From the NCBI RefSeq assembly GCF_050947335.1, contig NW_027473318.1, positions 2,480,001 through 2,544,000 of the forward strand: a stretch of DNA of 64,000 bases, given 5' to 3'. Both the position numbers and the translations under genes were made by a program. The DNA is from Megachile rotundata (Eukaryota; Arthropoda; Insecta; Hymenoptera; Megachilidae). Below are positions 27,546 to 41,351 of this stretch, in pieces. The notes below the pieces were generated by a model that worked only from the letters and a program-made list of their open reading frames with translations, was not told the origin of the DNA and did no database searches. How positions within the stretch are numbered: position 1 is the first letter of the stretch; each line of letters opens with the position of its first letter.

Positions 27546-30122
27546 GTGATTGTATGATTGTGATCGTATGATTGTGTTTGTATGATTGTGATTGTATGAT
27601 TGTATTTGGGAGATTGTAATTGTATGATTGCGATTGTATGATTGTGATTGTATGATTGCGATTGCATGATTGTGATTGTATGATTGTGATGTATGATTGT
27701 AATTGTATGATTATGATTTTATGATTGTGATTGTATGATTGTGATTGTATGATTGTATCTGGGAGATTGTATTTGGGAGACTGTATTTGGGTGATTGTAA
27801 TTGTATGATTGCGATTGTATGATTGTGATTGTATGCTTGCGATTGTATGAATGTGATTGTATGATTGTGATTGTATGATTGTGATTGTATGATTCTGATT
27901 GTATGTTTGTGATTGTATGATTGTGATTGTATGATTGTGATTGTATGATTGTGATTGTATGATTGTGATTGTATGAGTGTGATTGTATGATTGTGATTGC
28001 ATGATTGTGATTGTATGATTGTGACTGTAGGATTGTGATTGTATGATTGTGATTGTACGATTGAGATTGTATGATTGTGATTGTATGATTGTGATAGTAT
28101 GATTGTGATAGCATGACTGTGATTGTATGATTGTGATTCTTTGATTGTGATTGTATGATTGTGATTGTATGATTTTGATTGTATGATTGTGATTGTATGA
28201 GTGTGATTGTATGATTGTGATTGTATGATTGTGATTGTATGATTGTGATAGTATGATTGTGATTGTATGATTGTGATTGTATGACTGTGATTGTATGATT
28301 GTAATTGTATGATTGTGATAGTATGATTGTGATTGTATGATTGTGATTGTCTGATTGTGATTGTACGATTGTGATTGTACGATTGTGATAGTATGATTGT
28401 GATTGTATGATTGTGATTGTATGATTGTGATTGTATGATTGTGATTGTATGATTGTGATTGTATGATTGTGATTGTATGATTGTGATTGTATGATTGTGA
28501 TTGTTTGATTGTATTTGGGAGATTGTATTTGGGCGATTGTATTTGGGAGATTGTAATTGTATGATTGCGATTGTATGATTGTGATTGTATGATTGCGATT
28601 GTATGATTGTGATTGTATGATTGAGATTGTATGATTGTGATTGTATGATTGCGATTGTATGATTGTGATTGTACGATTGTGATTGTACGATTGTGATTGT
28701 ACGATTGTGATTGTATGATTGTGATTGTATGATTGTGATTGTATGATTGTGAAAGTATGATTGTGATTGTATGATTGTGATTGTATGATTGTGATTGTAT
28801 GACTGTGATAGTATGATTGTGATTGTATGATTGTGATTGTATGATTGTGATTGTATGATTGTGATTGTATGATTGTGATTGTATGATTGTATTTGGGAGA
28901 TTGTATTTGGGAGATTGTAATTGTATGATTGCGATTGTATGATTGTGATTGTATGATTGCGATTGTATGATTGTGATTGTATGATTGTGATGTATGATTG
29001 TAATTGTATGATTATGATTGTATGATTGTGATTGTATGATTGTGATTGTATGATTGTATTTGGGAGATTGTATTTGGGAGATTGTATTTGGGAGATTGTA
29101 ATTGTATGATTGCGATTGTATGATTGTGATTGTATGATTGTGATGTATGATTGTAATTGTATGATTATGATTGTATGATTGTGATTGTATGATTGAGATT
29201 GTATGATTGTGATTGTATGCTTGCGATTGTATGATTGTGATTGTATGATTGTGATTCTTTGATTGTGATTGTATGATTGTGATTGTATGATTGTGATTGT
29301 ATGACTGTGATTGTATGATTGTGATTGTATGATTGTGATAGTATGATTGTGATTGTATGATTGTGATTGTCTGATTGTGATTGTACGATTGTGATTGTAC
29401 GATTGTGATAGTATGATTGTGATTGTATGATTGTGATTGTATGATTGTGATTGTATGATTGTGATTGTATGATTGTGATTGTATGATTGTGATTGTTTGA
29501 TTGTATTTGGGAGATTGTATTTGGGCGATTGTATTTGGGAGATTGTAATTGTATGATTGCGATTGTATGATTGTGATTGTATGATTGCGATTGTATGATT
29601 GTGATTGTGTGATTGAGATTGTATGATTGTGATTGTATGATTGCGATTGTATGATTGTGGTTGTACGATTGTGATCGTATGATTGTGATTGTATGATTGT
29701 GATTGTATGATTGTGATTGTATGATTGTGATTGTATGATTGTGAAAGTATGATTGTGATTGTATGATTGTGATTGTATGATTGTGACTGTATGATTGTGA
29801 TTGTATGAGTGTGATTGTCTGATTGTGGTTGTGCGATTGTGATTGTACGATTGTGAATGTACGATTGTGATTGTATGATTGTGATTGTATGAATATAATT
29901 GTATGATTGTGATTGCATGATTGTGATTGTATGATTGTGATTGTATGAGTGTGATTGTATGATTATGATTGTATGATTGTGGTTGTATGATTGTGATGGT
30001 ATGATTGTGATTGTATGATTGCGATCGTATGATTGTGATTGTATGATTATGATTGTATGATTATGATTGTATGATTGTGATTGTATGATTGCGAGTGTAT
30101 GATTGTGTTTGTATGATTATGA

Positions 30123-32461
30123 TTGTATTCTTGTGATTGTATGATTGTGATTGTATGATTGTGATTGTATGATTGTGATTGTATGATTGTGATTTTCTGA
30201 TTGTGGATGTGCGATTGTGATTGTACGATTGTGATTGTACGATTGTGATTGTATGATTGTGATTGTATGATTATGATTGTATGATTGTGATTGCATGATT
30301 GTGATTGTATGATTCTGATTGCATGATTTTGAATGTATGATTGTGATTGTATGATGGTGATTGTATGATTGTGATTGTATGATTGTGATTGTATGATTGT
30401 GATTGTATGATTGTGATAGTATGATTGTGATTGTATGATTGTGATTGTATGATTGTGATTCTATGATTATGATTGTATGATTGTGTTTGTATGATTGTAT
30501 TTGGGTGATTGTATTTGGGAGATTGTATTTGGGAGATTGTAATTGTATGATTGCGATTGTATGATTGTGATTGTATGATTGCGATTGTATGAATGTGATT
30601 GTATGATTGTGATTGTATGATTGTGATTGTATGATTGTGATTGTATGATTGTGATTGCATGATTGTATCTGGGAGATTGTATTTGGGAGACTGTATTTGG
30701 GTGATTGTAATTGTATGATTGCGATTGTATGATTGTGATTGTATGATTGCGATTGTATGATTGTGATTGTATGATTGTGATGAATGATTGTAATTGTATG
30801 ATTATGATTGTATGATTGTGGTTGTATGACAGTGATGGTATGATTGTGATTGTATGATTGCGATCGTATGATTGTGATTGTATGATTATGATTGTATGAT
30901 TATGATTGTATGATTGTGATTGTATGATTGCGATTGTATGATTGTGATTGTATGATTATGATTGTATTTTTGTGATTGTATGATTGTGTTTGTATGATTG
31001 TGATTGTATGATTGTGATTGTATGATTGAGATTGTATGATTGTGATTGTCTGATTGTGGTTGTGCGATTGTGATTGTACGATTGTGGTTGTATGATTGTG
31101 ATTGTATGATTATGATTGTATGATTGTGATTGCATGATTGTGATTGTATGATTCTGATTGCATGATTTTGAATGTATGATTGTGATTGTATGATTGTGAT
31201 TGTATGATTGTGATTGTATGATTGTGATTGTATGATTGTGATTGTATGATTGTGATTGTATGATTGTGATTGTATGATTGTGATTGTATGATTGTGATTG
31301 TATGATTGTGATTGTATGATTGTGATTGTATGATTGTGATTGTATGATTGTGATTGTATGATTGTGATTGTATGATTGTAATTGTATGAGTGTGATTGTA
31401 TGATTGTGATTGTATGATTGTGATTGTATGATTGTGACTGTAGGATTGTGATTGTATGATTGTGATTGTACGATTGTGATTGTATGAGTGTGATTGTATG
31501 ATTGTGATAGTATGATTGTGAAAGTATGATTGTGATTGTATGATTGTGATTGTATGATTGTGATTGTATGATTGTGATTGTATGATTGTGATTGTACGAT
31601 TGTGATTGTATGATTGTGATTGTATGATTGTGATCGTATGATTGTGTTTGTATGATTGTGATTGTATGATTGTATTTGGGAGATTGTAATTGTATGATTG
31701 CGATTGTATGATTGTGATTGTATGATTGCGATTGCATGATTGTGATTGTATGATTGTGATGTATGATTGTAATTGTATGATTATGATTTTATGATTGTGA
31801 TTGTATGATTGTGATTGTATGATTGTATCTGGGAGATTGTATTTGGTAGACTGTATTTGGGTGATTGTAATTGTATGATTGCGATTGTATGATTGTGATT
31901 GTATGCTTGCGATTGTATGAATGTGATTGTATGATTGTGATTGTATGATTGTGATTGTATGATTCTGATTGTATGTTTGTGATTGTATGATTGTGATTGT
32001 ATGATTGTGATTGTATGATTGTGATTGTATGATTGTGATTGTATGATTGTGATTGTATGAGTGTGATTGTATGATTGTGATTGCATGATTGTGATTGTAT
32101 GATTGTGACTGTAGGATTGTGATTTTATGATTGTGATTGTACGGTTGAGATTGTATGATTGTGATTGTATGATTGTGATAGTATGATTGTGAAAGTATGA
32201 TTGTGATTGTATGATTGTGATTGTATGATTGTGATTGTATGATTGTGACTGTACGATTGTGATTGTATGATTGTGATTGTATGATTGTGATCGTATGATT
32301 GTGTTTGTATGATTGTCATTGTATGATTGTATTTGGGAGATTGTATTTGGGAGATTGTAATTGTATGATTGCGATTGTATGATTGTGATTGTATGATTGC
32401 GATTGTATGAATGCGATTGTATGATTGTGATTGCATAGTTGTGATTGTATGATTGTGAATG
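30123..32461. repeat. HOR B, partial trailing unit (B6)
   Basis: This begins as a normal B unit at TTGTATTCTT (30123), with TGAATGATTG, TAGGATT (31,441 and ~32,113) and TTTGGGAG markers in order. It carries more private changes than the other copies (GAGTGTG near 31,486, TTTGGTAGAC near 31,845, GTCATTG near 32,313). It stops at an abrupt junction near 32,461, about 2.3 kb into the unit. Higher divergence at the array edge is expected under unequal exchange. Confidence 0.75.
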
Positions 32462-32720
32462 TATCATTGTGATAGACTGATTGTGGTTGCATGATTGTGA
32501 TTGTATGATTGAGATTGTATGATTGTGATTGTATGATTGTGATTGTATGATTGTGATTGTATGATTGCGATTGTATGAATGCGATTGTATGATTGTGATT
32601 GTATGATTGCGATTGTATGATTGTGATTGTTTGATTGTGATTGTATGATTGCGATTGTATGATTGCGATTGTATGATTGTGATTGTATGATTGTGATTGT
32701 ATGATTTTGATTGTATGATT

Positions 32721-33838
32721 GTGATTGTATGATTGTGATTGTATGATTGTGAAAGTATGATTGTGATTGTATGATTATGATTGTATGATTGTGATTGTAT
32801 GATTGTGATTGTATGATTGTATTTGGGAGATTGTAATTGTATGATTGCGATTGTATGATTGTGATTGTATGATTGTGATTGTATGATTGTGATTGTATGA
32901 TTGCGATTGCATGATTGTGATTGTATGATTGTGATGTATGATTGTAATTGTATGATTATGATTGTATGATTGTGATTGTATGATAGAGATTGTATGATTG
33001 TGATTGTATGATTGCGATTGTATGATTGTGATTGTATGATTGTGATTGTGTGATTGTGATTGTATGATTGCGATTGTATGATTGTGATTGTATGATTGCG
33101 ATTGTATGATTGTGATGGTATGATTGTGATTGTATGATTGTAATTGTATGATTGTGATTGTATGATTGTGATTGTATGATTGTGATGGTATGATTGTGAT
33201 TATATGATTGCGATCGCATGATTGTGATTGTATGATTATGATTGTATGATTGTGATTGTATGATTGCGATTGTATGATTGTGTTTGTATGATTATGATTG
33301 TATTTTTGTGATTTTATGATTGTGATTGTATGATTGTGATTGTATGATTGTGATTGTATGATTGTGATTGTATGATTGCGATTGTATGATTGTGTTTGTA
33401 TGATTATGATTGTATTTTTGTGATTTTATGATTGTGATTGTATGATTGTGATGGTATGATTGTGATTATATGATTGCTATCGTATGATTGTGATTGTATG
33501 ATTATGATTGTATGATTGTGACTGTATGATTGTGAGAGTATGATTGCGATTGTATGATTGTGATTGTATGATTGCGATTGTATGAATGCGATTGTATGAT
33601 TGTGATTGTATGATTGTGATTGTATGATTGTGATTGTATGATTGTGATTGTATGACTGTATTTGGGAGATTGTATTTGGGATATTGTAATTGTATGATTG
33701 CGATTGTATGATTGTGATGTATGATTGTAATTGTATGATTATGATTGTATGATTGTGATTGTATGATTGAGATTGTATGATTGTGATTGTATGCTTGCGA
33801 TTGTATGATTGTGATTGTATGATGGTGATTGTATGATT
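32721..33838. repeat. Domain C unit, copy 1
   Basis: First copy of the ~1.1 kb unit. The offset to copy 2 falls from 1,118 to 1,104 to 1,090 bp along its length, showing single 14-mer losses between the copies. It has one duplicated ATTTTTGTGATTTTATG segment internally. Confidence 0.75.
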
Positions 33839-34940
33839 GTGATTGTATGATTGTGATTGTATGATTGTGAAAGTATGATTGTGATTGTATGATTATGATT
33901 GTATGATTGTGATTGTATGATTGTGATTGTATGATTGTATTTGGGAGATTGTAATTGTATGATTGCGATTGTATGATTGTGATTGTATGATTGTGATTGT
34001 ATGATTGCGATTGCATGATTGTGATTGTATGATTGTGATGTATGATTGTAATTGTATGATTATGATTGTATGATTGTGATTGTATGATAGAGATTGTATG
34101 ATTGTGATTGTATGATTGCGATTGTATGATTGTGATTGTATGATTGTGATTGTGTGATTGTGATTGTATGATTGCGATTGTATGATTGTGATTGTATGAT
34201 TGCGATTGTATGATTGTGATTGTATGATTGTGATTGTATGATTGTAATTGTATGATTGTGATTGTATGATTGTGATTGTATGATTGTGATGGTATGATTG
34301 TGATTATATGATTGCGATCGCATGATTGTGATTGTATGATTATGATTGTATGATTGTGATTGTATGATTGCGATTGTATGATTGTGTTTGTATGATTATG
34401 ATTGTATTTTTGTGATTTTATGATTGTGATTGTATGATTGTGATTGTATGATTGTGATTGTATGATTGCGATTGTATGATTGTGTTTGTATGATTATGAT
34501 TGTATTTTTGTGATTTTATGATTGTGATTGTATGATTGTGATGGTATGATTGTGATTATATGATTGCTATCGTATGATTGTGATTGTATGATTATGATTG
34601 TATGATTGTGATTGTATGATTGTGAGAGTATGATTGCGATTGTATGATTGTGATTGTATGATTGCGATTGTATGAATGCGATTGTATGATTGTGATTGTA
34701 TGATTGTGATTGTATGATTGTGATTGTATGATTGTGATTGTATGACTGTATTTGGGAGATTGTATTTGGGATATTGTAATTGTATGATTGCGATTGTATG
34801 ATTGTGATGTATGATTGTAATTGTATGATTATGATTGTATGATTGTGATTGTATGATTGAGATTGTATGATTGTGATTGTATGCTTGCGATTGTATGATT
34901 GTGATTGTATGATGGTGATTGTATGATTGTGATTGTATGA
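33839..34940. repeat. Domain C unit, copy 2
   Basis: Second copy. It ends where TATGGTTGTATTTGGG begins near 34,950. Its right half (from about 34,335) also belongs to a longer segment that recurs 5,780 bp downstream at 40,115. Confidence 0.75.
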
Positions 34941-35420
34941 TTGTGATTGTATGGTTGTATTTGGGAGATTGTATTTGGGAGATTGTAATTGTATGATTGC
35001 GATTGTATGATTGTGATTGTATGATTGGGATTGTATGATTGTGATTGTATGATTGTGATGTATGATTGTAATTGTATGATTATGATTGTATGACTGTGAT
35101 TGTATGACTGTGATTGTATGACTGTGATTGTATGATTGTGATTGTATGATTGTGATTGTATGATTGTGATTGTATGATTGTGAAAGTATGATTGTGATTG
35201 TATGATTGTGATTGTATGATTGTGATTGTATGATTGTGATTGTATGATTGTGATTGTATGATTGTGATTGTCTGATTGTGGTTGTGCGATTGTGATTGTA
35301 CGATCGTGATTGTACGATCGTGATTGTACGATTGTGATTGTATGATCATGATTGTATGATTGTGATTGCATGATTGTGATTGTATGATTGTGATTGCATG
35401 ATTTTGAATGTATGATTGTG
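34335..35420. repeat. Dispersed ~1.1 kb block, copy 1
   Basis: Shares the ordered markers TTGCTATCG, TTTGGGATATTG, TATGGTTGTATTTGGG, several GACTGTG units and paired TGTACGATCG units with 40,115-41,180. The offset is 5,780 bp at the left end. The TGTACGATCG variant is nearly restricted to these two places, which supports common descent. Confidence 0.75.
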
Positions 35421-35723
35421 ATTGTATGATTGTGATTGTATGATTGCGATTGTATGATTGTGATTGTATGATTGTGATTATATGATTGTATTTGGGAGAT
35501 TGTATTTGGGAGATTGTAATTGTATGATTGCGATTGTATGATTGCGATTGTATGATTGCGATTGTATGATTGTGATTGTATGATTGTGATTGTATGATTG
35601 TATTTGGGAGATTGTAATTGTATGATTGCGATTGTATGATTGTGATTGTATGATTGCGATTGTATGATTGTGATTGTATGATTGTGATGTATGATTGTAA
35701 TTGTATGATTGTGATTGTATGAT

Positions 35724-37200
35724 TGTGATTGTATGATTGTGATGGTATGATTGTGATTGCATGATTGCGATTGTATGATTGCGATTGTATGATTGCGATT
35801 GTAAGATTATGATTGTATGATTGTGATTGTATGATTGCGATTGTATGATTGTGTTTGTATGATTATGATTGTATTTTTGTGATTTTATGATTGTGATTGT
35901 ATGATTGTGATTGTATGATTGTGATTGTATGATTGTGATTGTATGATTGTGATTGTATGATTGCGATTGTATGAATGCGATTGTATGATTGTGATTGCAT
36001 AATTGTGATTGTATGATTGTGATTGTATGATTGTGATTGTATGATTGAGATTGTATGATTGTGTTTGTATGATTATGATTGTATTTTTGTGATTTTATGA
36101 TTGTGATTGTATGATTGTGGTTGTATGATTGTGATTGTATGATTGTGATTGTATGATTGTGATTGTATGATTGTGATTGTATGATTGTGATTGTATGATT
36201 GCGATTGTATGAATGCGATTGTATGATTGTGATTGCATAATTGTGATTGTATGATTGTGATTGTATGATTGTGATTGTATGATTGTGATTGTATGATTGT
36301 GATTGTATGATTGTGATTGTATGATTGTGATTGTATGATTGTGAAAGTATGATTGTGATTGTATGATTGTGATTGTATGATTGTGATTGTATGATTGTGA
36401 TTGTATGATTGTGATTGTATGAGTGTGATTGTCTGATTGTGGTTGTGCGATTGTGATTGTACGATTGTGCTTGTACGATTGTGATTGTACGATTGTGATT
36501 GTATGAATATGATTGTATGATTGTGATTGCATGATTGTTATTGTATGATTGTGATTGCATGATTTTGAATGTATGATTGTGATTGTATGACTGTGATTGT
36601 ATGATTGTGACTGTATGATTGTGATTGTATGATTGTGATTGTATGATTGTGATAGTATGATTGTGATTGTATGATTGTGATTGTATGATTGTGATTGTAT
36701 GATTGTGATTTTATGATTGTATTTGGGAGATTGTATTTGGGAGATTGTATATGGGAGCTTGTAATTGTATGATTGCGATTGTATGATTGTGATTGTATGA
36801 TTGCGATTGTATGATTGTGATTGTATGACTGTGATGTATGATTGCGATTGTATGAATGTGATTGTATGATTGTGATTGTATGATAGTATTTGGGAGATTG
36901 TATTTGGGAGATTGTATATGGGAGCTTGTAATTGTATGATTGCGATTGTATGATTGTGATTGTATGATTGCGATTGTATGATTGTGATTGCATGACTGTG
37001 ATGTATGATTGTAATTGTATGATTGGGATTGCATGATTTTGAATGTATGATTGTGATTGTATGATTGTGATTGTATGATTGTGATTGTATGATTGTGATT
37101 GTATGATTGTGAAAGAATGATTGTGATTGTATGATTGTGATTGTATGATTGTGATTGTATGATTGTGATAGTATGATTGTGATTGTATGAGTGTGATTGT
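35724..37200. repeat. Domain D unit D1
   Basis: Carries the private variant GTAAGATTATG (35,801) shared only with D2 and D3. It has two TATATGGGAGCTTG cassettes (about 36,751 and 36,918) that are closer together than in D2. It lies 5,976 bp before D2. Confidence 0.7.
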
Positions 37201-37758
37201 CTGATTGTGGTTGTGCGATTGTGATTGTACGATTGTGATTGTACGATTGTGATTGTACGATTGTGATTGTATGATTATGATTGTATGATTGTGATAGCAT
37301 GATTGTGATTGTATGATTGTGATTGCATGATTGTGATTGTATGATTGTGATTGTATGATTGTGAAAGTATGATTGTGATTGTATGATTGTGATTGTATGA
37401 TTGTGATTGTATGATTGTGATTGTATGATTGTGATTGTATGATTGTGATTGTATGATTGTGAAAGTATGATTGTGATTGTATGATTGTGATTGTATGATT
37501 GTGATTGTATGATTGTGACTGTATGATTGTGATTGTATGATTGTGATTGTATGATTGTATTTGGGAGATTGTATTTGGGAGATTGTAATTGTATGATTGC
37601 GATTGTATGATTGTGATTGTATGATTGCGATTGTATGATTGTGATAGTATGATTGTGATGGTATGATTGTGATTGTATGACTGTGACTGTATGATTGTGA
37701 TAGTATGATTGTGATTGTATGATTGTGATTGTATGATTGTGATTGTATGATAGTATTT

Positions 37759-37831
37759 GGGAGATTGTATTTGGGAGATTGTATTTGGGAGATTGTATTT
37801 GGGAGATTGTATTTGGGAGATTGTATATGGG
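37759..37831 (+). repeat. Six GGG tracts at 14-bp spacing
   Basis: Five consecutive TTTGGGAGAT units and one ATATGGGAGCT unit place GGG at 37759, 37773, 37787, 37801, 37815 and 37829. This is the longest run of this subtype I saw; elsewhere one to three are usual. The 11-base gaps are long for a G-quadruplex, so any such structure would be weak. Confidence 0.85.
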
Positions 37832-37949
37832 AGCTTGTAATTGTATGATTGCGATTGTATGATTGTGATTGTATGATTGCGATTGTATGATTGTGATTGT
37901 ATGATTGTGATTGTATGATTGTGATTGTATGATTGTGATGGTATGATTG

Positions 37950-39600
37950 TGATTGTATGATTGCGATCGTATGATTGCGATTGTATGATTATGATTGTAT
38001 GATTGTGATTGTATGATTGCGATTGTATGATTGTGATTGTATGATTATGATTGTATTTTTGTGATTTTATGATTGTGATTGTATGATTGTGATTGTATGA
38101 TTGTGATTGTATGATTGTGATTGTATGATTGTGATTGTATGATTGCGATTGTATGAATGCGATTGTATGATTGTGATTGCATAATTGTGATTCTATGATT
38201 GCGATTGTATGATTGTGATTGTATGATTGTGATTGTATGATTGTGATTGTATGATTGTGATTGTATGATTGTGATTGTATGATTGTGATTGTATGATTGT
38301 GATTGTATGATTGTGATTGTATGATTGTGATTGTATGATTGTGACTGTATGATTGTGATTGTATGATTGTGATTGTATGATTGTGATTGTATGATTGTAT
38401 TTGGGAGATTGTATTTGGGAGATTGTATTTGGGAGATTGTAATTGTATGATTGCGATTGTAATTGTATGATTGCGATTGTATGATTGTGATGTATGATTG
38501 TAATTGTATGATTATGATTGTATGATTGTGATTGTATGATTGAGATTGTATGATTGTGATTGTATGCTTGCGATTGTATGATTGTGATTGTATGACTGTA
38601 ATTGTATGACTGTGATTGTATGATTGTGATTATATGATAGTGATTGTATGATTGTGATTGTATGATTGTGAAAGTAGGATTGTGATTGTATGATTGTGAT
38701 TGTATGATTGTGATTGTATGATTGTGATTGTATGATTGTGATTGTATGATTGTGATTGTATGATTGTGATTGTATGATTGTGATTGTATGATTGTGATTG
38801 TATGATTGTGATTGTATGATTGTGATTGTATGATTGTGATTGTATGATTGTGATTGTATGATTGTGATTGTATGATTGTGATTGTATGATTGTGATTGTA
38901 TGATTGTATTTGGGAGATTGTATTTGGGAGATTGTAATTGTATGATTGCGATTGTATGATTGTGATTGTATGATTGCGATTGTATGATTGTGATTGTATG
39001 ATTGTGATGTATGATTGTAATTGTATGATTATGATTGTATGATTGTGATTGTATGATTGTGATTGTATGATTGTGATTGCATGATTGTGATTGTATGATT
39101 GTGATTGTATGATCGCGATTGTATGAATGCGATTGTATGATTGTGATTGCATAATTGTGATTCTATGATTGTGATTGTATGATTGTGATTGTATGATTGT
39201 GATTGTATGATTGTGATTGTATGATTGTGATTGTATGATTGTGATTGTATGATTGTGATTGTATGATTGTGATTGTATGATTGTGATTGTATGATTGTGA
39301 TTGTATGATTGTATTTGGGAGATTGTATTTGGGAGATTGTAATTGTACGATTGCGATTGTATGATTGTGATTGTATGATTGCGATTGTATGATTGTGATT
39401 GTATGATTGTGATGTATGATTGTAATTGTATGATTATGATTGTATGATTGTGATTGTATGATCGCGATTGTATGAATGCGATTGTATGATTGTGATTGCA
39501 TAATTGTGATTCTATGATTGTGATTGTATGATTGTGATTGTATGATTGTGATTGTATGATTGTGATTGTATGATTGTGATTGTATGATTGTGATTGTATG
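37950..39600. repeat. Segment shared with 52.1-53.7 kb, copy 1
   Basis: The markers GATCGTATG, ATTTTTGTGATTTTATG, GCATAATTGTGATTCTATG (38,182) and a doubled CGATTGTAATTGTATG (38,454) recur in order at 52,347 and 52,591, offsets of 14,165 and 14,137 bp. It carries a private TAGGATT at about 38,674. Confidence 0.7.
38905..39035. repeat. Conserved 131-bp cassette (example in domain D)
   Basis: Same unit order and length as the domain A and B examples. In domain D many cassettes have an additional TATATGGGAGCT unit before TGTAAT, a subfamily change confined to about 36.7-61.5 kb. Confidence 0.88.
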
Positions 39601-40114
39601 ATTGTGATTGTATGAGTGTGATTGTATGATTGTGATTGCATGATTGTGATTGTATGATTGTGATTGTATGATTGTGATTGTATGATTGTGATTGTATGAT
39701 TGCGATTGTATGAATGCGATTGTATGATTGTATTTGGGAGATTGTATTTGGGAGATTGTAATTGTATGATTGCGATTGTATGATTGTGATTGTATGATTG
39801 CGATTGTATGATTGTGATAGTATGATTGTGATTGTATGATTGTGATTGTATGACTGTGACTGTATGATTGTGATAGTATGATTGTGATTGTATGATTGTG
39901 ATTGTATGATTGTGATTGTATGATAGTATTTGGGAGATTGTATTTGGGAGATTGTATATGGGAGCTTGTAATTGTATGATTGCGATTGTATGATTGTGAT
40001 TGTATGATTGCGATTGTATGATTGTGATTGCATGATTGTGATTGTATGATTGTGATTGCATGATTTTGAATGTATGATTGTGATTGTATGATTGTGATTG
40101 TATGATTGTGATTG

Positions 40115-41180
40115 TATGATTATGATTGTATGATTGTGATTGTATGATTGCGATTGTATGATTGTGTTTGTATGATTATGTTTGTATTTTTGTGATTTTA
40201 TGATTGTGATTGTATGATTGTGATTGTATGATTGTGATTGTATGATTGCGATTGTATGATTGTGTTTGTATGATTATGATTGTATTTTTGTGATTTTATG
40301 ATTGTGATTGTATGATTGTGATGGTATGATTGTGATTATATGATTGCTATCGTATGATTGTGATTGTATGATTATGATTGTATGATTGTGATTGTATGAT
40401 TGTGAGAATATGATTGCGATTGTATGATTGTGATTGTATGATTGCGATTGTATGAATGCGATTGTATGATTGTGATTGTATGATTGTGATTGTATGATTG
40501 TGATTGTATGATTGTGATTGTATGACTGTATTTGGGAGATTGTATTTGGGATATTGTAATTGTATGATTGCGATTGTATGATTGTGATGTATGATTGTAA
40601 TTGTATGATTATGATTGTATGATTGTGATTGTATGATTGAGATTGTATGATTGTGATTGTATGCTTGCGATTGTATGATTGTGATTGTATGATGGTGATT
40701 GTATGATTGTGATTGTATGATTGTGATTGTATGGTTGTATTTGGGAGATTGTATTTGGGAGATTGTAATTGTATGATTGCGATTGTATGATTGCGATTGT
40801 ATGATTGTGATTGTATGATTGTGATGTATGATTGTAATTGTATGATTATGATTGTATGACTGTGATTGTATGACTGTGATTGTATGATTGTGATTGTATG
40901 ATTGTGATTGTATGATTGTGATTGTATGATTGTGAAAGTATGATTGTGATTGTATGATTGTGATTGTATGATTGTGATTGTATGATTGTGATTGTATGAT
41001 TGTGATTGTATGATTGTGATTGTATGATTGTGATTGTCTGATTGTGGTTGTGCGATTGTGATTGTACGATCGTGATTGTACGATCGTGATTGTACGATTG
41101 TGATTGTATGATTATGATTGTATGATTGTGATTGCATGATTGTGATTGTATGATTGTGGTTGCATGATTTTGAATGTATG
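40115..41180. repeat. Dispersed ~1.1 kb block, copy 2
   Basis: Second copy of the block at 34,335, carrying TTGCTATCG near 40,344 and the TGTACGATCG pair near 41,070. Its right end (from 41,044) was then duplicated again in direct tandem with a 308-bp period. Confidence 0.75.
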
Positions 41181-41351
41181 ATTGTAATTGTATGATTGCG
41201 ATTGTATGATTGCGATTGTATGATTGTGATTGTATGATTGTGATTGTATGATTGTATTTGGGAGATTGTATTTGGGAGATTGTAATTGTATGATTGCGAT
41301 TGTATGATTGTGATTGTATGATTGTGATTGTATGATTGTGATTGTATGATT
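41044..41351. repeat. 308-bp tandem duplication, copy 1
   Basis: Begins at GTGGTTGTGC, includes two TGTACGATCG units, GCATGATTTTGAATG and two TTTGGGAG units. The same order restarts at 41,352. The period is 308 bp, or 22 units. Confidence 0.85.

Larger units (their letters stand above)
25032..30122. repeat. HOR B unit B5 (long, 5,091 bp)
   Basis: A lengthened unit equivalent to B2 at +13,399 bp up to about 29.3 kb. It carries the same internal ~1.1 kb duplication (25,392-26,496 and from 26,497). It lacks the 280-bp duplication seen in B2 and retains the 56-bp TGTACGAT-type stretch that B2 lost, hence 224 bp shorter than B2. Confidence 0.88.
6586..32461. repeat. Array domain B: 4,042-bp HOR grouped into a 13,399-bp super-repeat
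   Basis: The rare variant TTGTATTCTT occurs once per unit at 7591, 11633, 16948, 20990, 25032 and 30123. The spacings are 4042, 5315, 4042, 4042 and 5091 bp, so the basic HOR is 4,042 bp and two units are lengthened. Many independent landmarks (for example 12396 to 25795, 13459 to 26858 and 15131 to 28530) repeat at exactly 13,399 bp, the sum of one long and two short units. Minus-frame translations of matching segments (8326-9498, 17697-18869 and 21739-22911, 390 residues each) differ by a single residue among the three, so the copies are nearly identical and recent. There are no genes. Confidence 0.93.
32462..34940. repeat. Array domain C: 1.1 kb tandem pair after a sharp junction
   Basis: Domain B ends at a unique string near 32,460-32,490 (TGTATCATTG, GATAGACTG and TGTGGTTGC variants in close succession). 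About 250 bp of irregular 14-mers rich in TTGCGAT follow, and then two tandem copies of a ~1.1 kb unit. Markers are GAAAGT (32,751 and 33,869), the GATAGAGATTG variant (about 32,983 and 34,087) and TTGCTATCG (about 33,474 and 34,564). There are no genes. Confidence 0.8.

Noticed and set aside
37759..37831. Telomeric repeat or strong G-quadruplex
   Set aside because: GGG tracts are 14 bp apart with 11-base gaps, and no TTAGGG, TTTAGGG or TTGGGG type tandem is present. The unit is a variant of the same 14-mer.
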